Positions 20,295 to 29,617 of a DNA stretch of 64,000 nucleotides are shown here, piece by piece. The notes under the pieces are model-generated. The model had not been told where the DNA came from. It did not search any database and saw nothing but the letters and a program-made list of their open reading frames with translations. Origin of the DNA: Legionella steelei (GTDB lineage Bacteria; Pseudomonadota; Gammaproteobacteria; Legionellales; Legionellaceae); contig NZ_LNYY01000019.1 of NCBI RefSeq assembly GCF_001468005.1, positions 901,688-965,687 on the forward strand. Reading direction: 5' to 3'. Positions within the stretch are counted from its first letter, which is position 1, and the number at the start of each line of letters is the position of its first letter. The translations under genes were made by a program, and so were the position numbers.

Positions 20295-21470
20295 ATGGAA
20301 GAAGTTGATGTCGTTATTATAGGTGCAGGTGCCGCAGGTTTAATGTGCGCCATCGAGGCGGGCAAACGCCGCCGCAAAGTCTTGGTGCTTGATCATGCCA
20401 ATAAAGTTGGTAAGAAGATCTTAATGTCGGGCGGTGGCCGTTGTAATTTTACTAATTATTACATTGAACCTGAAAAATACCATTCCCATAATCCCCATTT
20501 TTTCAAATCCGCTCTAACTCGCTATACCCAATGGGATTTTATTGAACTTGTAAAAAAACATAAAATTCCCTTTCATGAAAAAACCTTAGGCCAATTATTT
20601 TGCGATAATAAATCAAAAGATATTGTCGATATGTTACTTAAAGAATGTGCTGCAACGGCAGTGACAATCCAATTGAATACCGGCATAGAGAACATTCAAA
20701 AATCACAAAGTTTTAAAATACAAACCACCCAAGGAATTGTTCATTGTCAATCACTGGTTATTGCCAGTGGTGGATTGTCCATACCCACTATGGGAGCTAG
20801 CCCTTTTGCTTATAAGGTTGCCGAACAATTTGGTATCAAAGTGTGGCCGACTCGTGCCGGACTCGTGCCACTGACTCTGGATGTTTTGGAAAAGGAAAAA
20901 ATAGCCTTATTATCTGGGATTGGTGTCGACAGTTTAGTTAAAAATGCACGTATTGAATTTCGGGAAAATACTTTATTTACTCATCGAGGTTTGAGTGGTC
21001 CCGCAATTTTGCAATTGTCTTCTTATTGGCACGCAGGAGAAAGTATTTGTATTGATTTATTGCCTGAAATCCATCTTCTAGATTATTTAAAAACTGCACG
21101 CTCAGAAAAACCACAAAAACAATTAAACTCAATTTTGTCTATACACTTACCGAAACGAGTCATTGAACTCTTCGTTGCGCCAGGGCTTGCTGACAAGAAA
21201 CTTGCTGAACTCTCTAATCGTGATTTGGAATCTGTAGCGAAACAACTCAATTCTTGGCAGATAAAGCCTAATGGTACAGAAGGCTATCGTACTGCCGAGG
21301 TAACTATTGGTGGCGTGGATTGCCATGCAATTTCCTCAAAAACAATGGAAACTCAAGATATCCCAGGGCTTTATTTCATTGGTGAGGCCTTAGACGTCAC
21401 TGGTTGGTTAGGTGGTTATAATTTTCAATGGGCATGGTCATCAGGATGGGCCGCGGGACAAGTGGTGTAG
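20295..21470 (+). CDS. NAD(P)/FAD-dependent oxidoreductase, YhiN/HI0933 family
   Basis: A flavoprotein of 391 residues from the ATG at 20295, the start that places the Rossmann motif GAGAAG at residues 10-15 as in relatives. The upstream in-frame extension to 20187 is probably untranslated and would leave only 14 bases before the divergent gene. Family marks are MSGGGRCNFTN near residues 50-60, the GLSGPAIL segment, and C-terminal GEALDVTGWLGGYNFQWAWSSG. Physiological substrate unknown; the family is common in bacteria. Confidence 0.9.
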   Translation: MEEVDVVIIGAGAAGLMCAIEAGKRRRKVLVLDHANKVGKKILMSGGGRCNFTNYYIEPEKYHSHNPHFFKSALTRYTQWDFIELVKKHKIPFHEKTLGQLFCDNKSKDIVDMLLKECAATAVTIQLNTGIENIQKSQSFKIQTTQGIVHCQSLVIASGGLSIPTMGASPFAYKVAEQFGIKVWPTRAGLVPLTLDVLEKEKIALLSGIGVDSLVKNARIEFRENTLFTHRGLSGPAILQLSSYWHAGESICIDLLPEIHLLDYLKTARSEKPQKQLNSILSIHLPKRVIELFVAPGLADKKLAELSNRDLESVAKQLNSWQIKPNGTEGYRTAEVTIGGVDCHAISSKTMETQDIPGLYFIGEALDVTGWLGGYNFQWAWSSGWAAGQVV

Positions 21471-21481
21471 TTTTATAGCTC

Positions 21482-21551
21482 TGTAGCCTGGGCGGAACTC
21501 GGGGGGTTTAAATATAAATCCCGGGTTCCGCTACGCAGCACCCAGGCTACA
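21482..21551. repeat. GTAGCCTGGG-type palindromic repeat
   Basis: A 70-bp element with perfect 11-bp inverted ends (TGTAGCCTGGG and CCCAGGCTACA) between two converging genes. Same family as 59666-59749 and 62731-62821. It could also act as a bidirectional terminator, but no U-tract is seen. Confidence 0.85.
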
Positions 21552-21583
21552 ATCACACAATGTGAGTCGATAACCTCTTCATT

Positions 21584-21892
21584 TCAAAAAAAATAAACTA
21601 TGATTGTTAAGATTAAAGATAAGATAAGGTATAAAAATTTACCGAGATGCATCTCATGCAAAAGATTTTTCACTTTTTCCCAATAATCAATCAGTTCAAT
21701 GATAAACGAACTACAAAACCATAAATATACCGGGCGCTGCCAAAATGGTTTATCAAGGAAACCACCTAAAACAAACAATTCTTTTTTGCATAAACTGCAA
21801 TAATAAACTGCTTGATCTGTAGTGACGAATCTTTTTTCCCAACACACAGTAGGCTCCATGTGCTGGCGGCAAAACTTACACTGGATTTTCAT
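21584..21892 (-). CDS. Small Cys-rich membrane protein, hypothetical
   Basis: A 102-residue protein with a zinc-ribbon-like N-terminus: CKFC at residues 5-8 and CSLC at about 32-35, with an extra cysteine between. A hydrophobic segment lies around 55-65 and a strong C-terminal membrane helix at about 84-102. No clear ribosome site. Function not recognised; it lies downstream of lptG on the same strand, about 90 bases away. Confidence 0.55.
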   Translation of the reverse strand: MKIQCKFCRQHMEPTVCWEKRFVTTDQAVYYCSLCKKELFVLGGFLDKPFWQRPVYLWFCSSFIIELIDYWEKVKNLLHEMHLGKFLYLILSLILTIIVYFF

Positions 21893-21982
21893 GGGATTAG
21901 AACGTTAATATTTATTGATCAATATCTTAGCACAAAGAAAAAAGGAGCAAAATCGTAAATAAGCACCTCAAAACCGCCCCAT

Positions 21983-23047
21983 TTATCTAACCCTTCTCAT
22001 TAAATACACACCCAATAAAGCAAAAATAACGGTGGGCCCTAAAGCAGCTAATTCAGGCGGTAATTGAAAAACAGTGCTAAGCGGACCAAAAAAACGGCTA
22101 AAAATATGAAAACTAAATCCCACTGCAGCGCCAACCAATAGCTTCGCTCCCATAGTCGTTGAACGCAAAGGACCAAAAATAAAGGGGATGGAGAGAATCA
22201 TCATGACTATGGTGGTAAACGGTTGGATAATTCGTTGTAAAAAAGCAAACTGATAAGTATGCACATTTTGATGATTACGTTTTTGTTCCCGTATGTAACG
22301 ATTTAATTCTCGTAAAGTCATTTCATCTGGTTCAATACTGCTAATTGTCAAAATTTTGGGTTTTACAGAAACATCCCAGGGAAGAGTATCAAAAGTTTGG
22401 ACTTTGGTTTTATCCGCTGCAAAATCTGTTTGCTGCACTTTATACGCAACCCAACCTGTTGAGGTATAGCGCGCTTCGCTAATAAAACGAGACATTTTTA
22501 AATGATGATGCTCATCAAAGCGAAATTGATAAATATTACTTAAAATATTGTTAGGGAGTATGGTTCCCACCGAAATAAAATCATGGCCATAACGCAACCA
22601 AGATCCCTTTGAAGTTCTTAATGTTTGTCCGCCACTGACTGCCGCCGTCTTATAGTCATTAGCATAATGTGATAAGTATGGAATTATCGTTTCTCCTAAG
22701 GCAGTAACTAACACAATGAGCACCATAGATGCTTTTAAAACCGCCCACGTGATCTGTCCTATAGACATTCCTGAAGAACGCATAACCACCAACTCACTAT
22801 GGTTAGCCAAAATCCCAAGACCAATCAAGCAGCCAAGGAGGCTTGCCATAGGGAAAAATAAATAGACTTGATAGGGCATTTGTAATAAGACAAAAAAGGC
22901 CGCCTGGCCAATTCCATAATCCACCCGACCTAAATCATTAATTTGATCGACAAATAAAATAAAAACTTGTAATCCTACTAGCATGAGCGTGACAAGACCA
23001 ATAGAGCCGAGAACAGTTTTCGCAATATAGCGATCTAATATCTTCAT
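21983..23047 (-). CDS. lptG: LptG, LPS export ABC transporter permease
   Basis: Inner-membrane permease of the LptB2FG complex, which extracts lipopolysaccharide from the inner membrane. The 354-residue protein starts MKILDRYIAKTVL, has three N-terminal helices, a periplasmic beta-jellyroll-type region (about 125-260) and three C-terminal helices, matching the family. Its start overlaps the lptF end by 4 bases (ATGA), so it is translationally coupled. Confidence 0.96.
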   Translation of the reverse strand: MKILDRYIAKTVLGSIGLVTLMLVGLQVFILFVDQINDLGRVDYGIGQAAFFVLLQMPYQVYLFFPMASLLGCLIGLGILANHSELVVMRSSGMSIGQITWAVLKASMVLIVLVTALGETIIPYLSHYANDYKTAAVSGGQTLRTSKGSWLRYGHDFISVGTILPNNILSNIYQFRFDEHHHLKMSRFISEARYTSTGWVAYKVQQTDFAADKTKVQTFDTLPWDVSVKPKILTISSIEPDEMTLRELNRYIREQKRNHQNVHTYQFAFLQRIIQPFTTIVMMILSIPFIFGPLRSTTMGAKLLVGAAVGFSFHIFSRFFGPLSTVFQLPPELAALGPTVIFALLGVYLMRRVR

Positions 23048-24123
23048 GCCAATTTCGCCTGATTACGTTTGATTAAAAATAATCCAAAAGCCACCACTAC
23101 AAGATGTACCCACCATAAACCGATCCATTGTGGGATTTTTCCAGAAACCACTGCATCACGCGCAATAAACAATAAATTAGCGTATAAAATGTAAATAATA
23201 ATTGCGGGTAATAACTTAGCATATTTTCCTGAGCGTGGGTTAATACGACTCAAAGGAACCGCGATTAAAGTCAAAGTAAATACCATAAGAGGTACCGATA
23301 AACGCCATTGTAATTCAGCAGCTTTGGCGGGGTCGTCATTAATAAGGGGTAATAAACTGGCCGTACTCATTGTGCGTAAATCTTCCGATATCTTTATGAC
23401 AGGATGCGGTAATCGTGCTTTATATTGGCCAAACTCTGCAACTTGATAATCCGCATGCCCAGGAACTCCCTGGTATTCTTTACCATTTTGCAAAATGATG
23501 TAGTCTTCTCCTGTTTTTGCATCAGTTTCAGCAAAAGCTTGATCCGCCCATAATACATCCCAACGAATTTGCTCATTGACGGTACTCCGTTTTGCTAAAA
23601 ATACCTGTTCCGCCTTGGTATGATCACGGCTCATGGATTGAACATAAAACACTTCTTGCCCTTCATTAATCGCATGAAAACGTCCAGGCATAATTGTTTG
23701 CACTAAAGTTTTTATCCCTGTGGTTCGCAACAATTTAGCGCGTTCAATATAAATTAAAGGGCTCCCCCAAATCATGATCACCGCGACAATAATGGCGACA
23801 ACAGTCGCCATGATAAAGCTGTGTTTTAATAATTGATTGGGACCATAACCACAAGCACGCAATACGGTCATCTCACTTTCAGCATACAAACGGCCATATG
23901 CAAGCAACATGGCTGTATAAAAACCTAATGGAACAAGTAAACTCAGTAACGTGGGCAATTCAAGCATCATTAGCTTCATAATAATGACACCCGGGATATT
24001 TCCAGAAGCAGCTCGATTGAGGTATTGAATAAGCTGATTACTCAGAAAAATTAATACCAGTATGGAGGTGAGCGCAATGAGAGTGAGGAACACTTCTTTA
24101 GCTAAATAACGAAAAATGATCAC
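23044..24123 (-). CDS. lptF: LptF, LPS export ABC transporter permease
   Basis: Partner permease of LptG. It has 359 residues from a GTG start at 24123-24121, with the YjgP/YjgQ pattern: three helices, a periplasmic domain (about 125-265), three helices. In many gammaproteobacteria lptF is divergent from pepA; here the divergent gene is a LigD-type polymerase. Confidence 0.96.
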   Translation of the reverse strand: MIIFRYLAKEVFLTLIALTSILVLIFLSNQLIQYLNRAASGNIPGVIIMKLMMLELPTLLSLLVPLGFYTAMLLAYGRLYAESEMTVLRACGYGPNQLLKHSFIMATVVAIIVAVIMIWGSPLIYIERAKLLRTTGIKTLVQTIMPGRFHAINEGQEVFYVQSMSRDHTKAEQVFLAKRSTVNEQIRWDVLWADQAFAETDAKTGEDYIILQNGKEYQGVPGHADYQVAEFGQYKARLPHPVIKISEDLRTMSTASLLPLINDDPAKAAELQWRLSVPLMVFTLTLIAVPLSRINPRSGKYAKLLPAIIIYILYANLLFIARDAVVSGKIPQWIGLWWVHLVVVAFGLFLIKRNQAKLA

Positions 24124-24344
24124 CCAATGACCCCTATTTCAATAATTTTTTCTGAAGTTTTTCCAGAATTTTTCTGAATCTTTTTCTAACTATTTCTAAC
24201 CTTAGAGCATTGTATCCTCTTGTAAAGAACTAAAAAAGCCTTTTCTATCCACTCTCAGAACGATCTTGCATGGAATTTTATTTTATTGAAATTTAATCAA
24301 TTGATTAATAAATTTATATAGGAAACATCTTGGAGTAAGTCGCT

Positions 24345-25226
24345 ATGAAAATCGCCGGTGTTGATATATCTCATGCAGATAAATTGCTTTATCCAGATGA
24401 TCAGATTTCAAAAAAAGACGTCGTTGAATATTTTTATAAAATTGCAGAGCATCTTCTCCCTTTTGTACAAAATAGACCGATATCGTTTAAACGATATCCT
24501 AATGGAATTAATGAGAGTGGTTTTTATAACAAGCATCGACCGGCATATTTTCCAGATTTCATTGAAGAATTGACTGTGCCAATGCTACAAAATAATTCTG
24601 AAATGAAGATGGCAGGCATTCGCTCTAAAAAAGCTTTGGTTTATCTGGCAGGACAAAATGTTCTTGAATTGCATACCCCACTGCCAACAATGTCTTCCAT
24701 TGAAAAACCCGATCAACTGATTTTCGATTTGGATCCTCAAGATAATGATTTTGAAAAAATTCGTACAACAGCTTTTGCCTTAAAAAAGATGTTAGATGAA
24801 TTTGCAATCACGACCTTTGTTAAAACATCTGGATCTCGTGGTCTACATATTCATCTGCCAATTAAAGCGGATTGTAAGTTTGTCCAAATTAAAGAAATTT
24901 CAAGAAAAATAGCTGAAAAGTTGCATCAACAAACCCATCAAATCACCACTTTAGAACAAAGAAAAGACCAACGAGGAAATAAAGTATTCATTGATTTTCT
25001 GCGCAATGATTATGCCATGACGGCAATTGCCCCCTATTCTTTACGTGCTAAAAAAGGAGCTCCTATAGCAACTCCACTTACGTGGGACGAATTAAATGAC
25101 CCTTCGTTAAATCCACAATCTTATCATTTAAACAATATATTTCAGCGTTTGGGAAAAATAGAGAACCCTTGGAAAAACTTCAATAAGTGTAACCGACATA
25201 TAGAATTAAATACGCTATTCAATTGA
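24345..25226 (+). CDS. Stand-alone LigD-type polymerase/primase domain
   Basis: A 293-residue protein equal to the polymerase domain of bacterial LigD (archaeo-eukaryotic primase fold), which adds nucleotides, preferentially ribonucleotides, during non-homologous end joining. Catalytic aspartates D128 and D130 (FDLDP) and D217 (VFIDFLRN) are present, as are the SGSRGLHIH motif (162-170) and the C-terminal PYSLRAKKGAP / TPLTWDEL block. The ligase and nuclease domains are absent, and no ku or ligD ligase gene lies nearby. GGAG lies nine bases before the start. Confidence 0.9.
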   Translation: MKIAGVDISHADKLLYPDDQISKKDVVEYFYKIAEHLLPFVQNRPISFKRYPNGINESGFYNKHRPAYFPDFIEELTVPMLQNNSEMKMAGIRSKKALVYLAGQNVLELHTPLPTMSSIEKPDQLIFDLDPQDNDFEKIRTTAFALKKMLDEFAITTFVKTSGSRGLHIHLPIKADCKFVQIKEISRKIAEKLHQQTHQITTLEQRKDQRGNKVFIDFLRNDYAMTAIAPYSLRAKKGAPIATPLTWDELNDPSLNPQSYHLNNIFQRLGKIENPWKNFNKCNRHIELNTLFN

Positions 25227-25308
25227 TATGGTGAGAAAATCAATTTTTGAGTAGGGAAAAATAAGATGGAACTTCGCCAATAAACTCATAGAATTACGAT
25301 AAAATAAA

Positions 25309-25342
25309 AAAGCAGTTCAAGCGTAATTGCTTCAACTGCTTT
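25309..25342 (-). terminator. Rho-independent terminator of the phasin gene
   Basis: Arms AAAGCAGTTCAAGC and GCTTCAACTGCTTT pair with one mismatch around a six-base loop; on the minus strand the stem is followed by TTTTTTATTTTAT. It sits between converging genes. Confidence 0.85.
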
Positions 25343-25358
25343 CAAATAAGGTATTGAA

Positions 25359-25649
25359 TTAATGCTTTACGTCAGTAGCTTTTTTAGCTTCTTGAACAAA
25401 ACCTAACATGGCCTTCTCAATAATTTGAAAAGATTTTTGCATGTAATCTAAAGCCTTATGGCCATTTTCAACAGCAAGATTAACTTGCTTTTCTAATAAC
25501 TCTTCAGGCTTTTTAATACCAGAAAGCTCTTCAGGTTTGATATAATGTAAACCTTGTAAGGTTTTTACATTCAATTCAGCCATGGCTTGAAAAGGTTCTT
25601 GAAGCTTTTTAGCCATTTCAGTCCATCTTTCAAAATTTTGTTGAGTCAT
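25359..25649 (-). CDS. Phasin family protein (PHA granule coat)
   Basis: Small granule-associated protein that coats polyhydroxyalkanoate inclusions. I prefer the ATG at 25649, with GGAG seven bases upstream (96 residues). It is amphipathic and helical, with the phasin pattern WTEMAKKLQEPFQAMAELN and a closing helix LDYMQKSFQIIEKAMLGF. It lies downstream of phaR in a PHA gene cluster. Confidence 0.88.
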   Translation of the reverse strand: MTQQNFERWTEMAKKLQEPFQAMAELNVKTLQGLHYIKPEELSGIKKPEELLEKQVNLAVENGHKALDYMQKSFQIIEKAMLGFVQEAKKATDVKH

Positions 25650-25800
25650 GATATTCTCCACTATGTTGCATTGCACAATTTAATATTAGTATATAGATGG
25701 CAAATTTGTCAATGGGTTAACCAATATTTTTTTTGCAATGCACCATAAAAAATAATCTTTAAATCTCTAGGTCATGAATCATCAATTTAAAATGATGTTG

Positions 25801-26199
25801 TTAACTTTTAAATAAACTCTGCCATTGTTGCATCATCTTTTGCATTTGTTGGTTCCAATTTTCAGTTGCCTGCAAATAAGGATTATTTTGTAGTGGTTTT
25901 TCCATAACTTGGAACATTTGCTCCATCATTTGTTTTAATGAAGCATGCATGGGATGATTTGCCAGAGAAATGATTTGCCGCAAAATATCGGAAGACAAAA
26001 ATTGAGTCTGACCAGCCTCCATTTCCACAATAATTTGTAGCAAGATGGAATTAGTTAAGTCATTCCCAGTTAGGGAATCCTCTACTTTGAATTGCGTACC
26101 ATCTACAACATAACGCTGTAACTCTTCAAGCGTTATATATTGACTGGTCTCAGTATCATAAAGCCGGCGATTTTTGTATTTTTTTATTAATCGAGTCAT
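25801..26199 (-). CDS. phaR: PhaR, polyhydroxyalkanoate synthesis repressor
   Basis: Represses phasin and PHA genes until it is titrated by granule binding. It has 132 residues. The N-terminal DNA-binding domain begins with the diagnostic IKKYKNRRLYDTETSQYIT and continues with a PHB accumulation regulatory segment to about residue 85; the C-terminal tail is Gln/Met-rich. It lies between the phasin and phaB genes on the same strand. Confidence 0.95.
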   Translation of the reverse strand: MTRLIKKYKNRRLYDTETSQYITLEELQRYVVDGTQFKVEDSLTGNDLTNSILLQIIVEMEAGQTQFLSSDILRQIISLANHPMHASLKQMMEQMFQVMEKPLQNNPYLQATENWNQQMQKMMQQWQSLFKS

Positions 26200-26285
26200 A
26201 TTTTTTCTCTTAATATTGGGGTGATTTTAAAATTGTAAAAAAGCGCACCCTATTTCTTTACTGTCATTAAATTAAGGGAACATCC

Positions 26286-26396
26286 CTTCTCCTGTGCTGT
26301 TCATCCCGAGCGCAACGAGGGTCTCTATCGTAACACTAAACGATACTCCAGCGCAGAAATCCCTCGTCACTCTCGGGATAATGGGCCAAGGAGAAG
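26286..26396. repeat. 111-bp palindromic intergenic repeat (CCCGAG/ACGAGGG type)
   Basis: Outer arms CTTCTCCT (26286-26293) and AGGAGAAG (26389-26396) and inner arms around TCATCCCGAG / CTCGGGATA and ACGAGGG / CCCTCGT form a long imperfect hairpin. It fills most of the 299-base gap between phaR and the first phaB. No other copy was found in this window. Confidence 0.75.
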
Positions 26397-26498
26397 ACGC
26401 CAGGAGAATCAATGAGGGCATTGATCGTGGCCGATAAACCCTCAACCTTACTACTCTCTTACTTATGGGGAGGGATTTTATATATAGATCAAATGGTT

Positions 26499-27245
26499 TT
26501 AATACATGTGGAGGCCACCGTTAATACTTAGATTAGCTCCAGTAATATATCGACTCTTCTCGCTGATCAAAAACTCCACGGCCCAGGCAATTTCTTGGGT
26601 TTGAGCCAAACGTTTTGCAGGAATTTGGGCAATAATCGCATCCAAAATATCAGGTCTAATGCCTTTCATTAATCGAGTATCAACATAACCAGGCGAAAGA
26701 CTATTTACAGTGATATTCTTATTCATTAATTCCTGAGCCAGACTTTTGGTAAAACCATAGACGCCCGCTTTTGATGCAGCATAATTTGCTTGCGAAAATT
26801 GTCCTTTTTGAGCGTTCACAGAAGAAACATTAACAATTCGCCCCGATTCGTGTTCTCTCATGTTTTCAACTACATGGCGGGTTGTATTAAACATACCATC
26901 AAGATTCACAGTTAATACTTCATCCCATTGTTTTTTAGTCATTTTTGTAAATACCGCATCACGAGTGATACCGGCGTTATTAATTAACACATCAATATTG
27001 CCAAACTCTTCAATAATGGAGGAAATAACTTCACCGCATTGCTCATAATCAGTTACATCCATATGGCGGAAATAGATATTCTTATATCCTTGTTCTATAA
27101 GAGCTTTTTGCCATGCCTTGCCATCCTCTTCAGAAACTAAATCAAGAGAAAAAATATGTTTGTATGAAGAGTTCAACTCTTTCGCAATTGCCGTGCCTAT
27201 ATCCCCAGTACCACCAGTTATCAAAACGATATTATTATGTTGCAT
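26499..27245 (-). CDS. phaB: Acetoacetyl-CoA reductase PhaB (paralog 1)
   Basis: NADPH-dependent short-chain dehydrogenase that converts acetoacetyl-CoA to (R)-3-hydroxybutyryl-CoA for PHB synthesis. It has 248 residues, with cofactor motif TGGTGDIG near the N-terminus, NNAG at about 90, a catalytic SSVNAQKGQFSQANYAASK block (Ser-Tyr-Lys) and SPGYVDT. A paralog of the same length lies 73 bases upstream, so this is a tandem duplication with diverged sequence. Confidence 0.88.
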   Translation of the reverse strand: MQHNNIVLITGGTGDIGTAIAKELNSSYKHIFSLDLVSEEDGKAWQKALIEQGYKNIYFRHMDVTDYEQCGEVISSIIEEFGNIDVLINNAGITRDAVFTKMTKKQWDEVLTVNLDGMFNTTRHVVENMREHESGRIVNVSSVNAQKGQFSQANYAASKAGVYGFTKSLAQELMNKNITVNSLSPGYVDTRLMKGIRPDILDAIIAQIPAKRLAQTQEIAWAVEFLISEKSRYITGANLSINGGLHMY

Positions 27246-27318
27246 AAAATTCTCTATAAGTTAGAAGTTTTGATCAACGACAATGCCCAGATTCTCAACA
27301 TAAGGCCTGGGCATGCAT

Positions 27319-28059
27319 TTACATGTATTGTCCGCCATTAACATCCAAATTCGCACCAGTAATAAATCCACTATCTGGAGAAGCTAAAAAAGCAACTGCA
27401 TCAGCAACTTCTTTTGCATGTCCCAAACGACCGACAGGAATACTTGAAATAATAGACTTCAGTACTTCTTCTTTTAAAGAAGCGAGCATGGGGGTTTCTA
27501 TATAGCCCGGAGAAATTGTATTGACGGTTATACCTTTATTGGCGACTTCTAATGCCAGACTTTTGCTAAAACCATACAACGCAGACTTGGTAGAAGCATA
27601 GTTACATTGTCCAAACTGACCTTTGCGACCATTAATTGAAGAAATACTTATGACACGGCCATAACCTTTATCGATCATCACCGGAATTACATTGCGGGTC
27701 ATATTAAATACGCTAGTCAAATTAGCATCGACCACATGATGCCATTGCTCAGGAGTCATTTTACGTAAGCTACAATCCTGGGTAATGCCAGCATTATTAA
27801 CGAGAACATCAACACGGCCATAGCGCTCCATGATTAAGGCCATTATTTTTTCACAATCTACAAATTGTGCGATATCTCCATAAACGATATCGATATCATA
27901 CCCTAGCTTTTTTTGCTCTTCCTGCCATTGCTTTGCTTCGTCATGTTTTCCATGTTTGAAATAACACGCGACAACTTGAAAATCGGCAGCTAAACGTTGA
28001 CAAATGGTTGTGCCGATACCACCAGTTCCTCCAGTAACTATTGCTACACCTTTCATCAT
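27319..28059 (-). CDS. phaB: Acetoacetyl-CoA reductase PhaB (paralog 2)
   Basis: Second PhaB-type reductase, 246 residues from the ATG at 28059, which has GGGAG six bases upstream; the frame also opens at a TTG six bases earlier. It has TGGTGGIG, NNAG, the SSINGRKGQFGQCNYASTK catalytic block and a C-terminal ITGANLDVNGGQYM, all typical of PhaB. It precedes paralog 1 on the same strand. No PHA synthase (phaC) is in the window. Confidence 0.9.
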   Translation of the reverse strand: MMKGVAIVTGGTGGIGTTICQRLAADFQVVACYFKHGKHDEAKQWQEEQKKLGYDIDIVYGDIAQFVDCEKIMALIMERYGRVDVLVNNAGITQDCSLRKMTPEQWHHVVDANLTSVFNMTRNVIPVMIDKGYGRVISISSINGRKGQFGQCNYASTKSALYGFSKSLALEVANKGITVNTISPGYIETPMLASLKEEVLKSIISSIPVGRLGHAKEVADAVAFLASPDSGFITGANLDVNGGQYM

Positions 28060-28157
28060 AACCAACTCCCTGTTATTGCGATAATAAAATACTACTATAG
28101 AAAATCGAAATTAAAAGTCAAATATCGTCACCATTAAGTTCATATCTATATAAAATT

Positions 28158-28183
28158 GTCATCCCCGTCTATGCGGGAATGAC
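28158..28183. repeat. Short palindrome GTCAT-CCCCG-CGGG-ATGAC
   Basis: A 26-base imperfect hairpin of the GTCATCCCCG...CGGGAATGAC type, a common intergenic repeat. It lies between the desaturase and phaB genes; no T-run follows. Confidence 0.5.
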
Positions 28184-28268
28184 ATAATATTCTGAAAATT
28201 AATTGCGGTTCTCCTCATTTCCTCTCCGTGAAATGAGAAGTGCGTGAATACGCAAAATTATCAAAGAA

Positions 28269-29450
28269 TTACCTATATACAGGAACGTATCCTTTTAACT
28301 GTTGCGCAAATTGTCTCAATACTTCAAGACCTGACTCTTCTGCTTGTCGGCACCATTGCTGTAATGCTTCGATTAACTCTTTTTGAGTCGATGCAGTTTT
28401 TAACCAGATATTTTGAAGTGATTGCTTGTATGCATAAACAACACGTAATTGTTCACGGGCTTCCAGCAAATTTGATAAACGAAGTTTTGCTGCCGCATTC
28501 AACAAGCAATTCTCACGGCGCAATAAACTGCCAGCACGTGCAAAAAGCTTCTTTTCTGCCTTATTTTCAAGACTGGTATTTTTCTCTTGTTTGAGTATAG
28601 GGCGAATCACACTTTTATAGTAATTAGACATCACCTGGAAGCGATTGCCTATGACCGCTCTTACTGTATCCAAATCGACGTGCAACTTACCCGCGTCCAT
28701 AGCCAGTTTTGGTGGTAATTTTTTTACTTTGGCAAGGCCTAAAAAGGAAAGAATACGAATGTACATCCAACCGATATCAAACTCCCACCACTTAATAGAA
28801 AACTTCGCTGAAGAAGCAAAAGTATGATGATTGTTATGTAACTCTTCGCCACCTATCCAAAAACCCCAAGGGAAAATATTTCTTGCAGCATCTGGACACT
28901 CAAAATTTCTATATCCCCAATGATGGCCAATTCCATTAACTACTCCAGCAGCATGAAACGGTATCCACATCATTTGAATTGCCCAAATGGTAATCCCAGG
29001 AATACCAAATAAAAATAAGTCGACGAATAGCATGAGCAAAATTCCCTTAGCGGAATGGGGTGAATAAATCTTTCGCTCTAGCCAGTCCTTAGGAGTACCA
29101 TGGGAATATTTGGCAACCATTTCTTTATCTTTACGCGCTACTTTATAGAGTTCAGCACCTTCCCAAAATACTTTTTTAATGCCGAAAACAACTGGGCTAT
29201 GTGGGTCGCCCTCAACGTCTGCCGATGCATGATGTTTGCGGTGAATAGCAACCCAATCAGCGGTAACCATTCCCGTAGTTAACCACAACCACAAACGGAA
29301 AAAATGACTGACAATAGGGTGCAGTGTCAATGCACGATGGGTTTGATTTCGATGAAGATATAGCGTTACTGCCGCGATAGTAATCTGTGTTAAAATCAAC
29401 GTTGCAACCACATATCCCCAAAAAGACAGGTTTAAATAACCAAAAAGCAT
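28269..29450 (-). CDS. Acyl-lipid/acyl-CoA delta-9-type fatty acid desaturase
   Basis: Membrane di-iron desaturase that introduces double bonds into acyl chains and so adjusts membrane fluidity. The three histidine boxes are complete: HRNQTH (33-38), HRKHH (70-74) and HNNHH (205-209), with hydrophobic helices between. The C-terminal about 120 residues are a helical, Ala/Leu/Arg-rich extension beyond the usual catalytic core. GGAG precedes the ATG. Single gene, divergent from the mutM operon. Confidence 0.92.
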   Translation of the reverse strand: MLFGYLNLSFWGYVVATLILTQITIAAVTLYLHRNQTHRALTLHPIVSHFFRLWLWLTTGMVTADWVAIHRKHHASADVEGDPHSPVVFGIKKVFWEGAELYKVARKDKEMVAKYSHGTPKDWLERKIYSPHSAKGILLMLFVDLFLFGIPGITIWAIQMMWIPFHAAGVVNGIGHHWGYRNFECPDAARNIFPWGFWIGGEELHNNHHTFASSAKFSIKWWEFDIGWMYIRILSFLGLAKVKKLPPKLAMDAGKLHVDLDTVRAVIGNRFQVMSNYYKSVIRPILKQEKNTSLENKAEKKLFARAGSLLRRENCLLNAAAKLRLSNLLEAREQLRVVYAYKQSLQNIWLKTASTQKELIEALQQWCRQAEESGLEVLRQFAQQLKGYVPVYR

Positions 29451-29617
29451 AATAGCTCCACTTCAAATGCAAATTAAGAAAAAACTCATCCTTTAGTTGC
29501 GTAAGAATTCAAAAATAACCCTTACCTCATATAAGGATATCACAATTTTACTCTTTACGTTGCAACATTTCATTATGTAGCCGATAATTAATAAAGAATA
29601 AACTATGGAATCATGTT

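Noticed and set aside
28244-28594. 116-codon plus-strand frame
   Set aside because: Lies antisense to the desaturase C-terminal extension.
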